Of a stretch of DNA of 64,000 nucleotides, positions 37,795-48,956 are shown piece after piece. Location of the stretch: positions 15,679,969 through 15,743,968 of the forward strand of contig NC_058148.1 of assembly GCF_011075055.1 (NCBI RefSeq), read 5' to 3'. The translations under genes were made by a program, and so were the position numbers. The notes beneath the pieces were generated by a model. The model did not search any database. It had not been told where the DNA came from and saw nothing but the letters and a program-made list of their open reading frames with translations. Positions within the stretch are counted from its first letter, which is position 1. Each line of letters opens with the position of its first letter. This DNA comes from Mangifera indica. Taxonomy: Eukaryota > Streptophyta > Magnoliopsida > Sapindales > Anacardiaceae.

Positions 37795-38256
37795 TTAGCC
37801 CTTTTGGTTCTCAAGCTCTTTAGGCTTTTCGGGTTCTTTAGGCTTGGGTGGAGGTACAATTTCAATACTCTTGATGGATTCACCTCCTTTGCAGCATATC
37901 TTTTGCTCGATCTTCTCAGGACTGCAAGCCACCACTTTGATCATCACTGTGTTCTGCTTCACGTCATACACCTGGTCTTGTATTTCTGATCTTGTTCACA
38001 AGAATCAAATTCATTAACAAACGAACAACACGGAATTAATTATTAAACAGAAACGGAAGACAGTCACGAGGGAATTTACACAGCACTTTCTTTGCTTTCT
38101 TGTAGCACTTCTTACACTGAAGACCAACCTTCAACACCATTATCACAACTTTCTGCAACAACATTAAACAATCAAACAATATTATTAACAAAGAATTCTG
38201 AGATGAGCACGGTAAAATTAGAAGAATGATAAGATTTGAAAACCTTCTCCCCCATT
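37795..38256 (-). CDS. HMA/Pi21-like protein, copy A, truncated, 95 aa
   Basis: Three exons read in frame on the minus strand: 38256-38245 (MGEK), 38152-38068 and 37985-37795. The HMA fold is complete (VLKVGLQCKKCYKKAKKVLCKFPQ then IKVVACSPEKIEQKICCKGG), keeping a CxxC metal-binding pair. The proline-rich tail is short and ends in ENQKG. Further downstream, a remnant of the family's C-terminus (YDG...PVYDSWGGGSG) lies in another frame with two stops and no CaaX box. The family is that of rice Pi21 and Arabidopsis At4g16380. It is either a decaying copy or a soluble, unprenylated short form. Confidence 0.7.
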
Positions 38257-38329
38257 GCTGGCCAGCTGCTCAGATGTGAGACTGGACCTCACTCTCAGAA
38301 ATTAGTGAAACAACATGAACCTAACTTTA

Positions 38330-38585
38330 TCTTAAGAAGACGTAAGAGTTTGATTTCCGTACATAAATAGCCACTATGATGTTGACACGTGTGTCGAGTT
38401 CGCTTCTGATTGGTGGCTCTTTACATATACATGTGCTGGCTGGCTTTGACTGGTTGAGACAGCAGCCCTGCCCTGCCCACGTAACCATACTACATGATGC
38501 ATAAAAGAATGTGCGCCCACAATTGCCAACCGTAGATGCGTTCGTGCCATGGATCCATGACTCAATCACAAGGCAACCCAGCGCC
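38330..38585 (-). promoter_or_regulatory. Upstream block shared by the HMA gene copies, with an ACGT-core motif
   Basis: The 250 bp upstream of copy A recur, with about 80-95% identity by eye, upstream of B (43965-44135), C (47815-48035), D (50205-50460) and E (51970-52165). Shared words include TTGATTTCCGTACAT, ACATGTGCTGGCTGG and CCATGGATCC. GACACGTGTG (ABRE/G-box-like) is kept in A, C and D and mutated in B. A second ACACGTGTT lies further up in C and E. Confidence 0.55.
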
Positions 38586-38589
38586 TGTG

Positions 38590-40250
38590 TAGGAATTTCC
38601 GGTTTGAATTTTTTCCCTACTCCAAACCCACAATTACATATTTATCTCATATTTTTTATATCCTAAATATTTTTATTATTTTAAATATTAAAATATCTAA
38701 ATTATCTTTATTTTTAAATTTAAAAAACCAAACAAAAGAAACACTATTATTTTTTTCTTTTTTTTTTATATATTATAGAGAGAGAATATATGTAGATATT
38801 TGACATCAATAGTTAAAACAAGATTTATATATCTGTTAGATAAGATCAAATAAGTTTAAAAATTTTTGACTTTAAATTTTTTAGATTAAATTTATAAAAT
38901 TTTAAATTTCATTTAATTTTATCTCTCTAAATTTTGATTAGTATTAATCTCATATTGAAATAGCACATAAAAAAAATAATTTAATAAACTACTTGTAAAG
39001 AGCATACGATGAAGGTATGACATGAGATATAAAACATATAATATAAAATATATGCAAAGATAATAAGTAAAGAATAGTTGCACATAATCTTGTAGAGAAT
39101 ATAATGAATATGCAGAAGACTTTGCTTATTTGCTTCTATTTTTTCATTTACGTGAATGTACATATATGCATACTTTTGCAAATATTTTTTATAAAAGTAT
39201 TTGCTTGCTTTCTCATGAAGATCATATAATATATAACATAAAAGTATTAAACATATATTACATAGATCATCAAATTGTTTTTCTATATATGAAGAAAATT
39301 CAATAAATAGTTTCATCAATCATCGGCAGTGGCAACATAATGACAGGATGATAGGTAAGGTTTTCTTATAAATGGAATTATAATTATATCATACCAAACT
39401 TAATTCGGTCAAAATTCAATTAAGTAATTCAATGTAAAATACCAATTAAGTAGTTTAATGTAAATCTCAATTTGATTTAAATCTAAGTATTGTTTAATTT
39501 GAATTTAAGCTAATCGAAAATTGTTGTTAGGTTAGGGAGAAACAGGTTAGCATTGTCGCTAACCTTTTCTCCCACCGACCTTTGCTTTTTTATCTTTCTT
39601 TTTTTTTTTTGGTTGACTCCAATCAATATGAAATATAAAAAAGTAGCTCTTATAATTTTCTAATTTTTAGATTTTTTATTATCATTATTTTCAATATGAA
39701 TTCTAGTATCTATTAAATAAGACTAGTGGGCATATATTACTAAAATAAAATCAAATTAATAAAAGAAAATGAAATAAAGTAATCTTTCTTTATCCAATTT
39801 GTTTACATCTCATCTATACATTTATTTTTTAAATGTTACTCAAGCTTGTTAGTTGAGTAGAATTTATTTCATATATGTTGGTGATTACAAATTTTCAAGT
39901 ATAGGGTATTGAGTTTAAAATTTTTTAAATTAGCATAGCTGAAATGATCTTTAAAACTCAAGTATGATACTCTAAAACTAGGGCTATAATTAGTTATATA
40001 AAAATATTAGGAACACTCATTAAAAAAATAAATGAAATCTCACATTAAATTTAACAGTTTTCATATCCAATTTATATATCATAAAAAAAATTATTTTAAA
40101 ATATAACTTTAAAATAAAGTTGACACCACCCGTATTAATTTAATGATACCCTAGTTTATTTGATTAATTTTTTATTAAAAATGATTGTCTTTAATTAATC
40201 TTTCATTAATGTAATAAATAAATTAATATTTTTTCAGACACTTGCAATCA
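38590..40250. repeat. Segmental duplication block, copy 1
   Basis: This noncoding block recurs at about 52720-54360, and its first 650 bases at about 48040-48690. Anchors include AGAGAGAATATATGTAG and ATGCAGAAGACTTTGCCTGT-type words, and a CGCTAACCTTTTCTC motif near 39560 and 53780. I see no gene in it. Confidence 0.7.
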
Positions 40251-40379
40251 ACTACCAGGAGAGGGCACACAAATTTTATTATTCATACGGATTTCGAGTG
40301 TACATGTCACCGTGGACAAAGATGAATATTGTAACTGTAATTAAGAAAAAAACTAATGCTTACTTAGAAAGCTATTTTT

Positions 40380-40800
40380 CAAACAACTTGTTTTAGACAC
40401 TTATTAGATTTTGCAAAGTCAAGATTTAGTGTCATTTTGATGCATGCAATGTTACTTTATATGATTAACAATGGGAACCCATGAGAGAAATATGGTTCAG
40501 ATTAAATGATTTTGAGTTTCAATTTAGCCTTGTTGAGTTTGCGCTAGTCACTGGTCTAATTTTCAGAAGGAAACAGAGGTGTCCAACAAGGTTTATTGTA
40601 TGAGAATGCCTTGATTGAGAAAATAATACTTATCGGGTATTAACAAGTTGTTATCCCACGATGAGATCAAGCAAGTAGTTCGTGATTGGCTAAGGACTAC
40701 TTAGAGTTCTTATTGTGGTACCGCGGTGCTTTAAATACTGGCAGTCGACATGTCTTCCTTGGAGGACCAAACAAAATGATAGCCAATGTGAGCAAATCCT
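40380..40800 (+). pseudogene. DUF1985/Ulp1-type transposon ORF relic
   Basis: One frame reads REIWFRLNDFEFQFSLVEFA then LVTGLIFRRKQRCPTRF. This fits DUF1985, a domain found next to Ulp1 protease domains in plant Mutator-like elements. Adjacent segments (YLESYFSNN and KDYLEFLLWYRG) lie in other frames with stops between them. It is a dead coding remnant. Its first part is duplicated at about 54360. Confidence 0.55.
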
Positions 40801-41045
40801 AGTGGACTGAAATTGTAACTCGGGAATAATGGTTAGAAAACATAGTATGCACCATTCTTTTGTCTTCGTTCATATTTATTATCACTTCCAACTTATGGTT
40901 TAACTTATTTATGTACACAGTACATCAAAGCTTTCATGAGAATATTCCATAAGTCTTTTAAAGATTTATGTGTGTGATTTTGGTTCATAGCAATTAGTTG
41001 AAAAATATTTATAGTTTTGTCACTGATTTCATCCCACATTTTGAT

Positions 41046-41435
41046 TATCTTATCTGATGAATCGTGACTGTTGTTATAGCTCGTTGGAAAGCTCTTTAAA
41101 TCCTCATTTCAATTATATATAGTTTGTATGATTTGAAAACAGTTTGGACTATTAAATTACTTGAACAAAAAGATTACTCTACCAAATAAACAGTAATTAT
41201 AGTTTTTAGAAAGAAAGAGAGAAAGAAAGTTTATTTTGACTATCTTATTTGATGAATCATGAGTGTTGTTATAGCTCGTTAGAAAGCTCATTGAATCCTT
41301 TTTTCAATAATATATAGTTTGTATGATTTGAAGACTGTTTGGATTGTTAAATTGCTTGAACAAAAAGACTATTCCATCAAATAAATAGTAATTATAGTTT
41401 TTTGGAAAGAAAAAAAAGAAAGGAAATTTGGGGTT
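41046..41435. repeat. Two-copy tandem repeat of about 195 bp
   Basis: GATGAATC is followed in both copies by TGTTGTTATAGCTCGTT, at about 41056 and 41251. The units also share ATATATAGTTTGTATGATTTG. They differ at roughly one base in ten. The purine-rich spacer is GAAAGAAAGAGAG-like. Confidence 0.75.
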
Positions 41436-41999
41436 TAAGAGTCAGGAGTCATTCTGAGAGTATAGTCTAGTGGGTTATGGATATGCCATAGTAATCCACG
41501 TACCTAAAGAGAAAGAAAGGGCCCGAGTTTTTAGATAGAAGCAAGATTAATAAGAGATAATGCATGCATGCTACAAACTATGAGGGGACACTTTACGTTA
41601 CATCGTCCGCAGTAAGACACGTCTGCAGTAGGACAAGTCTGTGGTAGGACATAGACCCGTAATAGAGTTCTCTCATAGTAGAGAATACTTATAGTAGAGC
41701 ATAGTTTAGATTCTGAGATGGTGTAGTGAGAGAAAAAAAGAGAGCTCAAGCCTAGAAAAGCATCGAATCTCTATAATCAGCTTCCAAAAAGTATCATATA
41801 GATATCAGATGGGATAAAGTGTCACCTTAATAGAAAAAGATGAGCCAAATTATTCCCTCAAAGGGAGATAGTTTACTTATTTTTTTCTCTTTACTGGGTG
41901 TTCTTATTCGTCACTTCTTTTCCTTTCATGATTATAGGTATAGGTGATCGGGGAAGTTACGAGGCATGGTCGGGTCAGTGAGGATAGATCTGGGCTAAA

Positions 42000-42480
42000 G
42001 TAGGATGGTAGTACTTCTGGAGAGGAATATTATAGATCACCATCTCTAACAAACAACGACTGATCTTTCTTTCTCTTGATAATGCCTCTTCCTCTGGCGA
42101 TGCCTCTCGATTTGAAGTCCTCTCTTTCCTAAGGAATCTAGATATCTTTCGTCTAGATCGTAAAATCTGGATGAAGGAAACCCTTGTCTGGGCCATGAGT
42201 GTTGTCCAGAGGATGGACTCTTTCGTTTAGATTTTTCAACCTAGACATCGTTCGAGGGCTTCAGATCGAGAAACATCACCTGAAGAGAGAAAGACTGGTT
42301 GTCATTTGGTGAAGATGGTGGTCAGAGTGGAAAAAAAGAAAACCCAAAGCTTATGAGAGGGGAATGCTACTTTTCAAAGTTTGAAAACTTTAAATAGAGA
42401 TAAAATATTTGTTTGTAAAAATTAGGAGGAAAAATATAATTAATTTTATGTTTTTAAAATTTTTTATTAAATAATAATTT
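42000..42480. mobile_element. Internal part of a GGCC foldback element, ends lost
   Basis: The stretch holds the family's typical interior (AATCTAGATATCTTTCGTCT, and inverted TCTAGATGA-like motifs). It is alike to 52490-52720, where ATGCCTCTTCC and GGTTTGAAGTC also occur. No termini are found. Confidence 0.4.
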
Positions 42481-42494
42481 TATCTTTAATTTAT

Positions 42495-42590
42495 AAGGTT
42501 CAAGCACGGCTTGGCTGTATGTATCTATTCTGTGGTTGAAAGCCGGCCAACTTCATCCATCTGGGGCCTCGCTAAAGGGACCATTTCAAA
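42495..42590 (-). pseudogene. Fragment of the SVR7-type PPR gene, 3' end
   Basis: The segment from GGCTTGGCTGTATG to TCTGGGGCCTC matches the SMR-end coding sequence at about 35055-35125, with several differences and small insertions. The frame is broken. It lies just downstream of HMA copy B, as the whole PPR gene lies downstream of HMA copy A. Confidence 0.7.
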
Positions 42591-42849
42591 AGGGGAATCT
42601 AATTGAAAAAGCGTATGAAGGATTGATTTTAATCAATAAACAATGAATATTGTTTCTTTTAAATTTAGATAAATATTTGTCGGTTGAAAACCAAGTAAAA
42701 TAGTAACCAAACGCATCATTTTCTTCCACCAAAGTGTCTGCATTTATAACTCTAATGTATCCCTATCTTGCTTTTCACTCTTTATCACCGTGTTTTCAAT
42801 TACCAAATATATACATTCTTTATCATCTATTCCATAAGAAAAGAAATTA

Positions 42850-43220
42850 TTTTGTAAACCAAATTCGGGAAATGTATAATTTTAGAAAAAAGATTAAACA
42901 ATAACCTTATAAGCATACAAAATATGAACCCTACTCTACTCCTAATTAAAATATATTCCTCCCCAAATTGTCTCAATCATCAAATTAATTTGATAACATT
43001 AGAATCATTTTATTTAATATTTATAACAAAGAGACTCGAGCCCAAAACAGGCGTTAAAAAAGCACAAATAATTAATTTCCAGTGTTTTAATCTTTATTCT
43101 CTTGTACAATAATTTTGTACTAAGAACCAAACCATAGGCCACCCAAATGCCCACCATCACAAGTGAGCTATATCTTCAACACAGCGACAAATGATGCATG
43201 CAATTAACCTCCATTAATTT
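42850..43220. repeat. 3' flank shared by HMA copies B and E
   Basis: This stretch is almost identical to 51290-51660 and partly similar to 48840-49300. Anchors are AAACCAAATTCG, GAGACTCGAGCCCAAAACAG and CCAAATGCCCACCATCACAA. It shows that copies B and E come from one recent duplication. Confidence 0.75.
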
Positions 43221-43868
43221 TCACATTATTCGGCATCCACCGCCACTGCCACCACCCCAGCTATCATAAACCGGTCTCCCGTAGTATCCACCATAGCATA
43301 TCAGCGGTTCATGGTAGCATACGCTGCAACACACTATCTCCAGGTAGCATTTCCCGCAACACACTGGGGGTGGGGGTTGGCATTTCCCGCAACACACTGG
43401 GGGTGGGGTTTGGCATTTCCCGCAACACACTGGGGGTGGAGGTGGCGGTGGCGGTGGCGGTGTCCGTGGTGGTGGCGGTGGACAATAAAATTTAATACCT
43501 TTGCAGCATAACTTTTGCTTGATCTTCTCAGGACTGCAACACACCACTTTGATCGTCACTGTGTTCTGCTTCTCGTCATACACCTGGTCTTGTATTTCTG
43601 ATCTTGTTCACAAGAATCAAATGCATTAACAAACAAACAACACGGAATTAATTATTAAACAGAAACGGAAGACACTCACGAGGGAAACTACAAAGCACTT
43701 TCTTCACTTTCCTGTAGCACTTCTCACACTGAAGATCAACCTTCAACACCATTGTCACAACTTTCTGCAACAACATTAAACAATCAAACAATATTATTAA
43801 CAAAGAATTCTGAGATGGGCATGGTAAAATTAGAAGAATGATAAGATTTGGAAAACCTTCTCCCCCAT
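43221..43868 (-). CDS. HMA/Pi21-like isoprenylated protein, copy B, Cys-Pro-rich, 157 aa
   Basis: Exons are 43868-43857 (MGEK), 43764-43680 and 43597-43221. The HMA domain occupies residues 5-68, with the LQCEKC metal-binding motif and CCSPEKIKQKLCC. Unlike copies C and D, the usual VPPPKPKP linker is replaced. A near-pure polyproline run (about residues 70-90) leads into three VCCGKC repeats spaced by PPP, then further cysteine pairs (VCCSVCYHEP). It ends YGRPVYDSWGGGSGGGCRIM; CRIM is a CaaX box that predicts farnesylation. HIPP-type proteins bind metals or partners and sit at membranes or in the nucleus. The frame is intact, so the gene may be active. Confidence 0.82.
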
Positions 43869-44147
43869 TGCTGCTGGCCAGCTGCTCAGGTCTGAGACTT
43901 AACCTCAGTCTCAGAAATTAATGACACAACATGAAGTTATCTTTATCTTAGGAAGACGTAAGAGTTTGATTTCCGTACATCAATACTATTATGATGTTGG
44001 CACTTGTGTTCAGTTTGACTGCTGGCTCTTTACATATACATGTGCTGGCTGGCTTTGAATGATTGAGAGAGCAGCCCTGCCCTGCCCCCACACAAATGTT
44101 GAAAAAACAATGTGTGCCCGCAATTGTCATACTATATTTGAAAAAAA

Positions 44148-44904
44148 GGCCAAACGACTATTTCCCACGTAAGGTTTGATGTTTTCTCAAATTTTTTTTT
44201 TTAATTATGAAAATATCAAATATTTATCTATGACCGGTTAAATTTAACAGAATCTTAATGCTAAAAATTTTTTTCTCTTTTTGTCTCCCTAAACTTTAAA
44301 AATTAAAATTTTCTTCCAACTTAAGTTTTAAAAAATAGTAGTTTCACCCTAAAGTTTCGTTTCGAAATCTCCGACGACATTTCCAGCTCTATTACCGATG
44401 GCCTCTCCCTCCAGAAGCATCCTCTCCTTTCAGCAATCTCTCTCCTCCCATTTGACAGCCCGATCGACATTGAAGACACCTTGGGAGATGAAGAACTTCG
44501 TCGCTCGTCTTCCCCGACGAAGTTCTTCATCTCTCAAGATATCTCCGATGCTGATCGGGCCTCCAAATGAGAGGAAAGAGATCGCCAGAAGGAGAGGATA
44601 CTTCGAGAGGGAGAGGTTATTGGCAATGGAGCTGGAGATATTGTCGGAGATTTCAAAACGAAACCTTAGGGTGAAACTATCATTTTTTAAAACTTAGGTT
44701 GGGGAAAAATTTTAGTTTTCAAAGTTTAGGGGGGCAAAAATATATTCTATTTTAGTTTATTTTTTAATATTATAGAAAAAATAATAATTTTACCCTTATC
44801 ACTGTTAATTTTAATTATTTATAGGTAGGTGTTTGTTGTTTCCATAGTTAAAGGGGGATATTTGAGAAAACATCAAACCTTGTGTGAGAAATAGTCGTTT
44901 GGCC
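44148..44904. mobile_element. GGCC foldback MITE with confirmed empty site, 757 bp
   Basis: The ends are GGCCAAACGACTATTTCCCA and its inverse. The arms pair almost to the centre, which reads GATGAAGAACTTCGTC...GACGAAGTTCTTCATC. The flanks are TTGAAAAAA(A) and TTGAAAAAA, a 9-bp duplication with one extra A. The duplicated region upstream of HMA copy D at about 50489-50500 has the site without the element (GTATTTGAAAAAACTTAG). The insertion is therefore younger than the HMA duplication. It is the closest relative of the element at 6513-7107. Confidence 0.88.
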
Positions 44905-45079
44905 TTGAAAAAACTTAAAACACTTGTTTCTATTTAAGATGTAATCGTCCCCATCATCCCATACGACAACAACGATTTTTTAATGATTTTTTCTCTTTAA
45001 CCATTTTTTTTTAATCTTTTAATTAATAGAGTGTGCCAAATTAGATCTTGAATGAAACTTTGTAGTTGAATGTTATATA

Positions 45080-45499
45080 GGCCAAAAGATTTGCTCACAC
45101 CTAAGGGTTTAATGTAATGTCTAAATCATATCCTCTAATTTTTAAAAGTTTAAATCTCATTTATAAATAAAATTTTATTAAAAATATCAGTTAAAATTAA
45201 GAGTAAAATCATTATTTAATAAAAATTTAAAAAATTAAAATTTTATTATATTTTTCCCTCTTAGTTTAAGAATTTTAAGAAAAAAATATATACTATTTAA
45301 ACTTTAAAGAAGAGAAAAATTATTAGTTTTTAAATTAAATGAAGAAAAATTATAATAAATCATTAATTTTTTAAATTTTAAATAGTAATCCTGCCATTAA
45401 TTTTAATGAAGAGTTTTCATAAAATTTTATTTTCTAGTCGAAGTTTGAATTTTTAAAATTGAAAAGAAAGAAAGAAAGACTTTGGGATTATATTCGGCC
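45080..45499. mobile_element. Short GGCC foldback element, about 420 bp
   Basis: It starts GGCCAAAAGATTTGCTCACA and ends with a worn inverse (GGGATTATATTCGGCC). The flanks ATGTTATATA and ATGTTACACA match at 8 of 10 bases. The interior is AT-rich and self-complementary. The left part is duplicated at 50709. Confidence 0.5.
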
Positions 45500-45514
45500 A
45501 TGTTACACATGCAG

Positions 45515-45690
45515 AATATGAGATGTTGAATTGTACTCAAAGGAGCGAAAGTCCACCGCCAATCTTGAATTGATGAGCTTGAGCAGATACCCTTACCCAC
45601 CGCCAAATCTTGTCGTCTACCTGATGCGCATAGGAAGAATTGGAGGTGCATTGGGAGTCGTGATACATGCCACAATATCAATGTCGTATC
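45515..45690. repeat. Duplicated noncoding segment, pair of 55228-55435
   Basis: AATATGAGATGT, GCGAAAGTCCA, GATGAGCTTGAGCAGA and GGGAGTCGTGATACAT occur in the same order here and at 55228-55435. Neither copy has a convincing reading frame. Together they mark another duplicated block within the array. Confidence 0.7.
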
Positions 45691-45769
45691 CACAGGCAAT
45701 TTTTTATTATAAAATTGAAATTTTTATTCTTATTTTAATTTATATATATATTATTTATTTTAAAATTTA

Positions 45770-46980
45770 AATAAATATACCATAACAATAATCAACTTTC
45801 TCAAAATATCACTCTTTAATTTTTTATACAGAAATTCTTTCTTTTTTCTCTCTTTTTCTCTCTTTTTCTCTCTTCTTTCTCCTCTTTCAAGTGACAGAAT
45901 CATGTAGAAAAATCCTCTCTTTTCTTTCTCATCTTCAAAAACAAAAGAAAGAATAGAAAAACTGAATTCTTCAGATTAAGAATTTTTCAAAATAAAGATA
46001 AAAAAAGAGCAATCCATAAAAACTCAGTCATATCCATTTTATAATCTGAAAGAAATGATGATTGAAGAAAACTATTTAGTAGGATTTAACTAAAAAAAAA
46101 AAAAATTGATATTTAAAGATTTAACTAAAAAAATTGACATTTAACTTAAAAAAAATAAAAAAAGTTTGGCGTAAGTTAACTAGAGAATAAAGGTTGGCGT
46201 TAGGGATACACAAATTAAAATAAAGGTAAAAATTTCAATTTTCCTTTTTTAAAACTGGACAATCGAATCAATCCTCTCGTTGATTCGTATTTTAATTGAT
46301 TCAATTATTTAATCAAAAAAATCAATCAATTAAAATTATTATTAAATTATAATAAATATATTTTATTTAAAAATTTATAAAAAATAAAATCAATCAAAAA
46401 TTTATATCTATAAAAATTATTTTTTAAAAAATATTAATTATCCATTTAATTTTAATGAAACAATTAAAATTAAAAAAATTTCAATTTTATAATTAAAAAA
46501 ATATATAATTCTATAAATTATTATTTATAAAAGATATTTTAATAAATATAAGAAATTTTTTAAAATTTATTTTTTTAAAATTTTTAAAAATTTCTCTAAT
46601 CTAATGAAAAATAACCAGATTATTAAAAATAATTAAAATTTTAAAAAAATTCAAAATTTTGATCAACGCTGTCATCCAATAGGCAAACATATTGATTTTA
46701 ATTTGAGTTGTCCAGTTGTAATCTTAACTTAAAATCAACGCATTCAAATCGAATGGCATAGATTGAAATTCAACCCTAGGGCTAGGGCTAGACTCGTGGT
46801 TCCATTAATAATGCACTCTTGTTCCATCATTCATTCTTGTTCAACATCCAGTAGCAGTTTTTTGTACTAGCTTTTCTGAATTTTAATTTCATAATACAAT
46901 GCAAAATCAAAAACTTGACATTTAATAAACTCAAGAGGCAAACACACTTGATACTGATAACAATTAATGCATCAATTACC
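45770..46980. other. AT-rich spacer upstream of the HMA copy C 3' end
   Basis: Very low-complexity A/T DNA with a CTCTCTTTTT tract near 45840-45890. The stretch 46740-46880 recurs at 55800-55912. No gene is seen. Confidence 0.55.
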
Positions 46981-46990
46981 ATTAATTCAA

Positions 46991-47722
46991 TTACATAATT
47001 GAGCAGGTTGAAGGATTTTCTTCAGAGAAGTAATCCCCACGACTCCAGCCACCACCACTGCCGCCCCAACTGTCATAAACTGGCCGTCCACAATAACCAT
47101 CATAACTCACAAGTCTTTCATAACCCAGCCGTTGAAATGGCCCCCCATGATACTCATTGCAGTACATGCCAAACGGGTGACCCGGTGCCGGTACGGGAGC
47201 CTGGGGGATTGGTGCTACAACAAGAGCCTTGGGGGTTGGTGGCGCTGCTTCAGTCGCCTTGGCTGGTTGTGGCTTCGGTGGGTCTTTAATGACAACTTTT
47301 GGCTTGGGCTTGGCTGGAGGTACAATTTTAATATTCTCGATGGATTCACCACCTTTGCAGCATATCTTTTGCTTGATCTTCTCAGGACTGCAACACACCA
47401 CTTTGATCGTCACTGTCTTCTGCTTCTCGTCATACACCTGGTCTTGTATTTCTGATCTTGTTCACAAGAATCAAATGCATTAACAAACAAACAACACGGA
47501 ATTAATTATTAAACAGAAACGGAAGACACTCACGAGGGAAACTACACAGCACTTTCTTCACTTTCCTGTAGCACTTCTCACACTGAAGATTAACCGTCAG
47601 CACCATTGTCGTAACTTTCTGCAACAACATTAAACAATCAAACAATATTATTTATAAAGAATTCTGAGATGGGCATGGTAAAATTAGAAGAATGATAAGA
47701 TTTGAAAAACCTTCTCCCCCAT
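46991..47722 (-). CDS. HMA/Pi21-like isoprenylated protein, copy C, 185 aa
   Basis: Exons are 47722-47711, 47618-47534 and 47451-46991. The HMA domain (residues 5-70) has LQCEKC and CCSPEKIKQKICCKGGESIE. The linker is rich in Pro, Ala and Lys (VPPAKPKPKVVIKDPPKPQP). The C-terminal region reads SYDGYCGRPVYDSWGGSGGG, and the last residues are STCSIM, so CSIM is the CaaX box. This is the most canonical member of the array. The first three exon borders match those of its neighbours exactly, which supports the gene model. Confidence 0.85.
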
Positions 47723-48039
47723 TGCAGGCCAGCTGCTCAGATCTGAGACTGAACCTCACTCTCAGAAATTAATGGCACAACATGAACTTATCTTTATCTT
47801 AAGAAGACGTAAGAGTTTGATTTCCGTACATCAATATACACTATACTCTTGACACGTGTGTTGAGATTGCTGGCTCTTTACATATACATGTGCTGGCTGG
47901 CTTTGAATGATTGAGAGAGCAGCCCTGCCCTGCCCGTACATAAATGTTGAAAAAACAATGTGTGCCCGCATTTGTCAACCGTACACGTGTTCGGGCAATG
48001 GGTCCATGACTCAATCACAAGGCAACACGGCGTCGGTGT

Positions 48040-48690
48040 AAAAAATTTACGGATATTAAATTTTTTATCCTGATTTAGCTTCATTTATATTTTTATATCA
48101 CATGTTTTTACAACCTAAATGTTTTTACTACCTAGCATGTTACAATATATAAATTATTTTTATTTTCAATTTTACAAAAATCATACAAAAATAACACTAT
48201 TATTTCTTTTTTTTTATTTATTATAAAGAGAGAATATGTATTGGTATTTAATATTAATATTTAAAATAAAACTTATATATGTGTTAGATAAGATCAAATG
48301 AATTTAAAAATTTTTTAGTTTAAATTTTTTAAATTAAATATACAAAATTTTAAACTTACTTAATCTTATCTCCCTAAATTTTGGTTAACATTAATTTTAT
48401 ATTGAAACAGTATTTGGAAAAATAATCCAATAAACCACTCGTGAAGCATATGCAATGAAGGTCTTGACATGAGACATAAAATATATAATATAAAATATAT
48501 GCAAAGATAAAAAACAAAGAATATTTACATAGAATATTATAGAGAATATTGCATAGAATATAATGAATATAATCTATAGAATCTTGCAGAAAATATAGTG
48601 AATATGCAGAAGAATTTCCCTGTTTACTTCCATTTTTTCATTAATGTGAATGTACATATGTGCATGAATTTAATACTATCACTAGAGTAA
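48040..48690. repeat. Segmental duplication block, partial copy 3
   Basis: It matches the first part of 38590-40250 and 52720-53340, then the similarity stops. It lies upstream of HMA copy C, as copy 1 lies upstream of copy A. Confidence 0.65.
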
Positions 48691-48927
48691 TAAAAAAGGG
48701 GGACTAAAATTCAGATAAAATGGTGGAAAAAGGATATGCATCATAACATGTTTAATTAATTAGTGTCATCATATCAGTTGTCTAAGTGAAAAATTTTAGG
48801 GTTTTTTTTTTTCCTTCCTTAAAACCGAAGAAAAGAAAACTTACGACTTATTTTGTAAACCAAATTCGGGAAATGTATAATTTTTAGATATAAGATTAAA
48901 CAAACAACAACCTGCCTGCCTATCCCT

Positions 48928-48956
48928 CATATCATATCATATCATATCATATCATA
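48928..48956. repeat. ATATC pentanucleotide microsatellite
   Basis: Five to six perfect copies of ATATC in a row. Confidence 0.85.

Noticed and set aside
44398..44697. Arg/Ser-rich frame on both strands within the foldback element
   Set aside because: It is the self-complementary interior of the element, so it reads open on both strands without being a gene.
45427..45699. Minus-strand frame shared in part with 55162-55447
   Set aside because: The two duplicated copies differ by frame-changing indels, so there is no sign of protein-level constraint.
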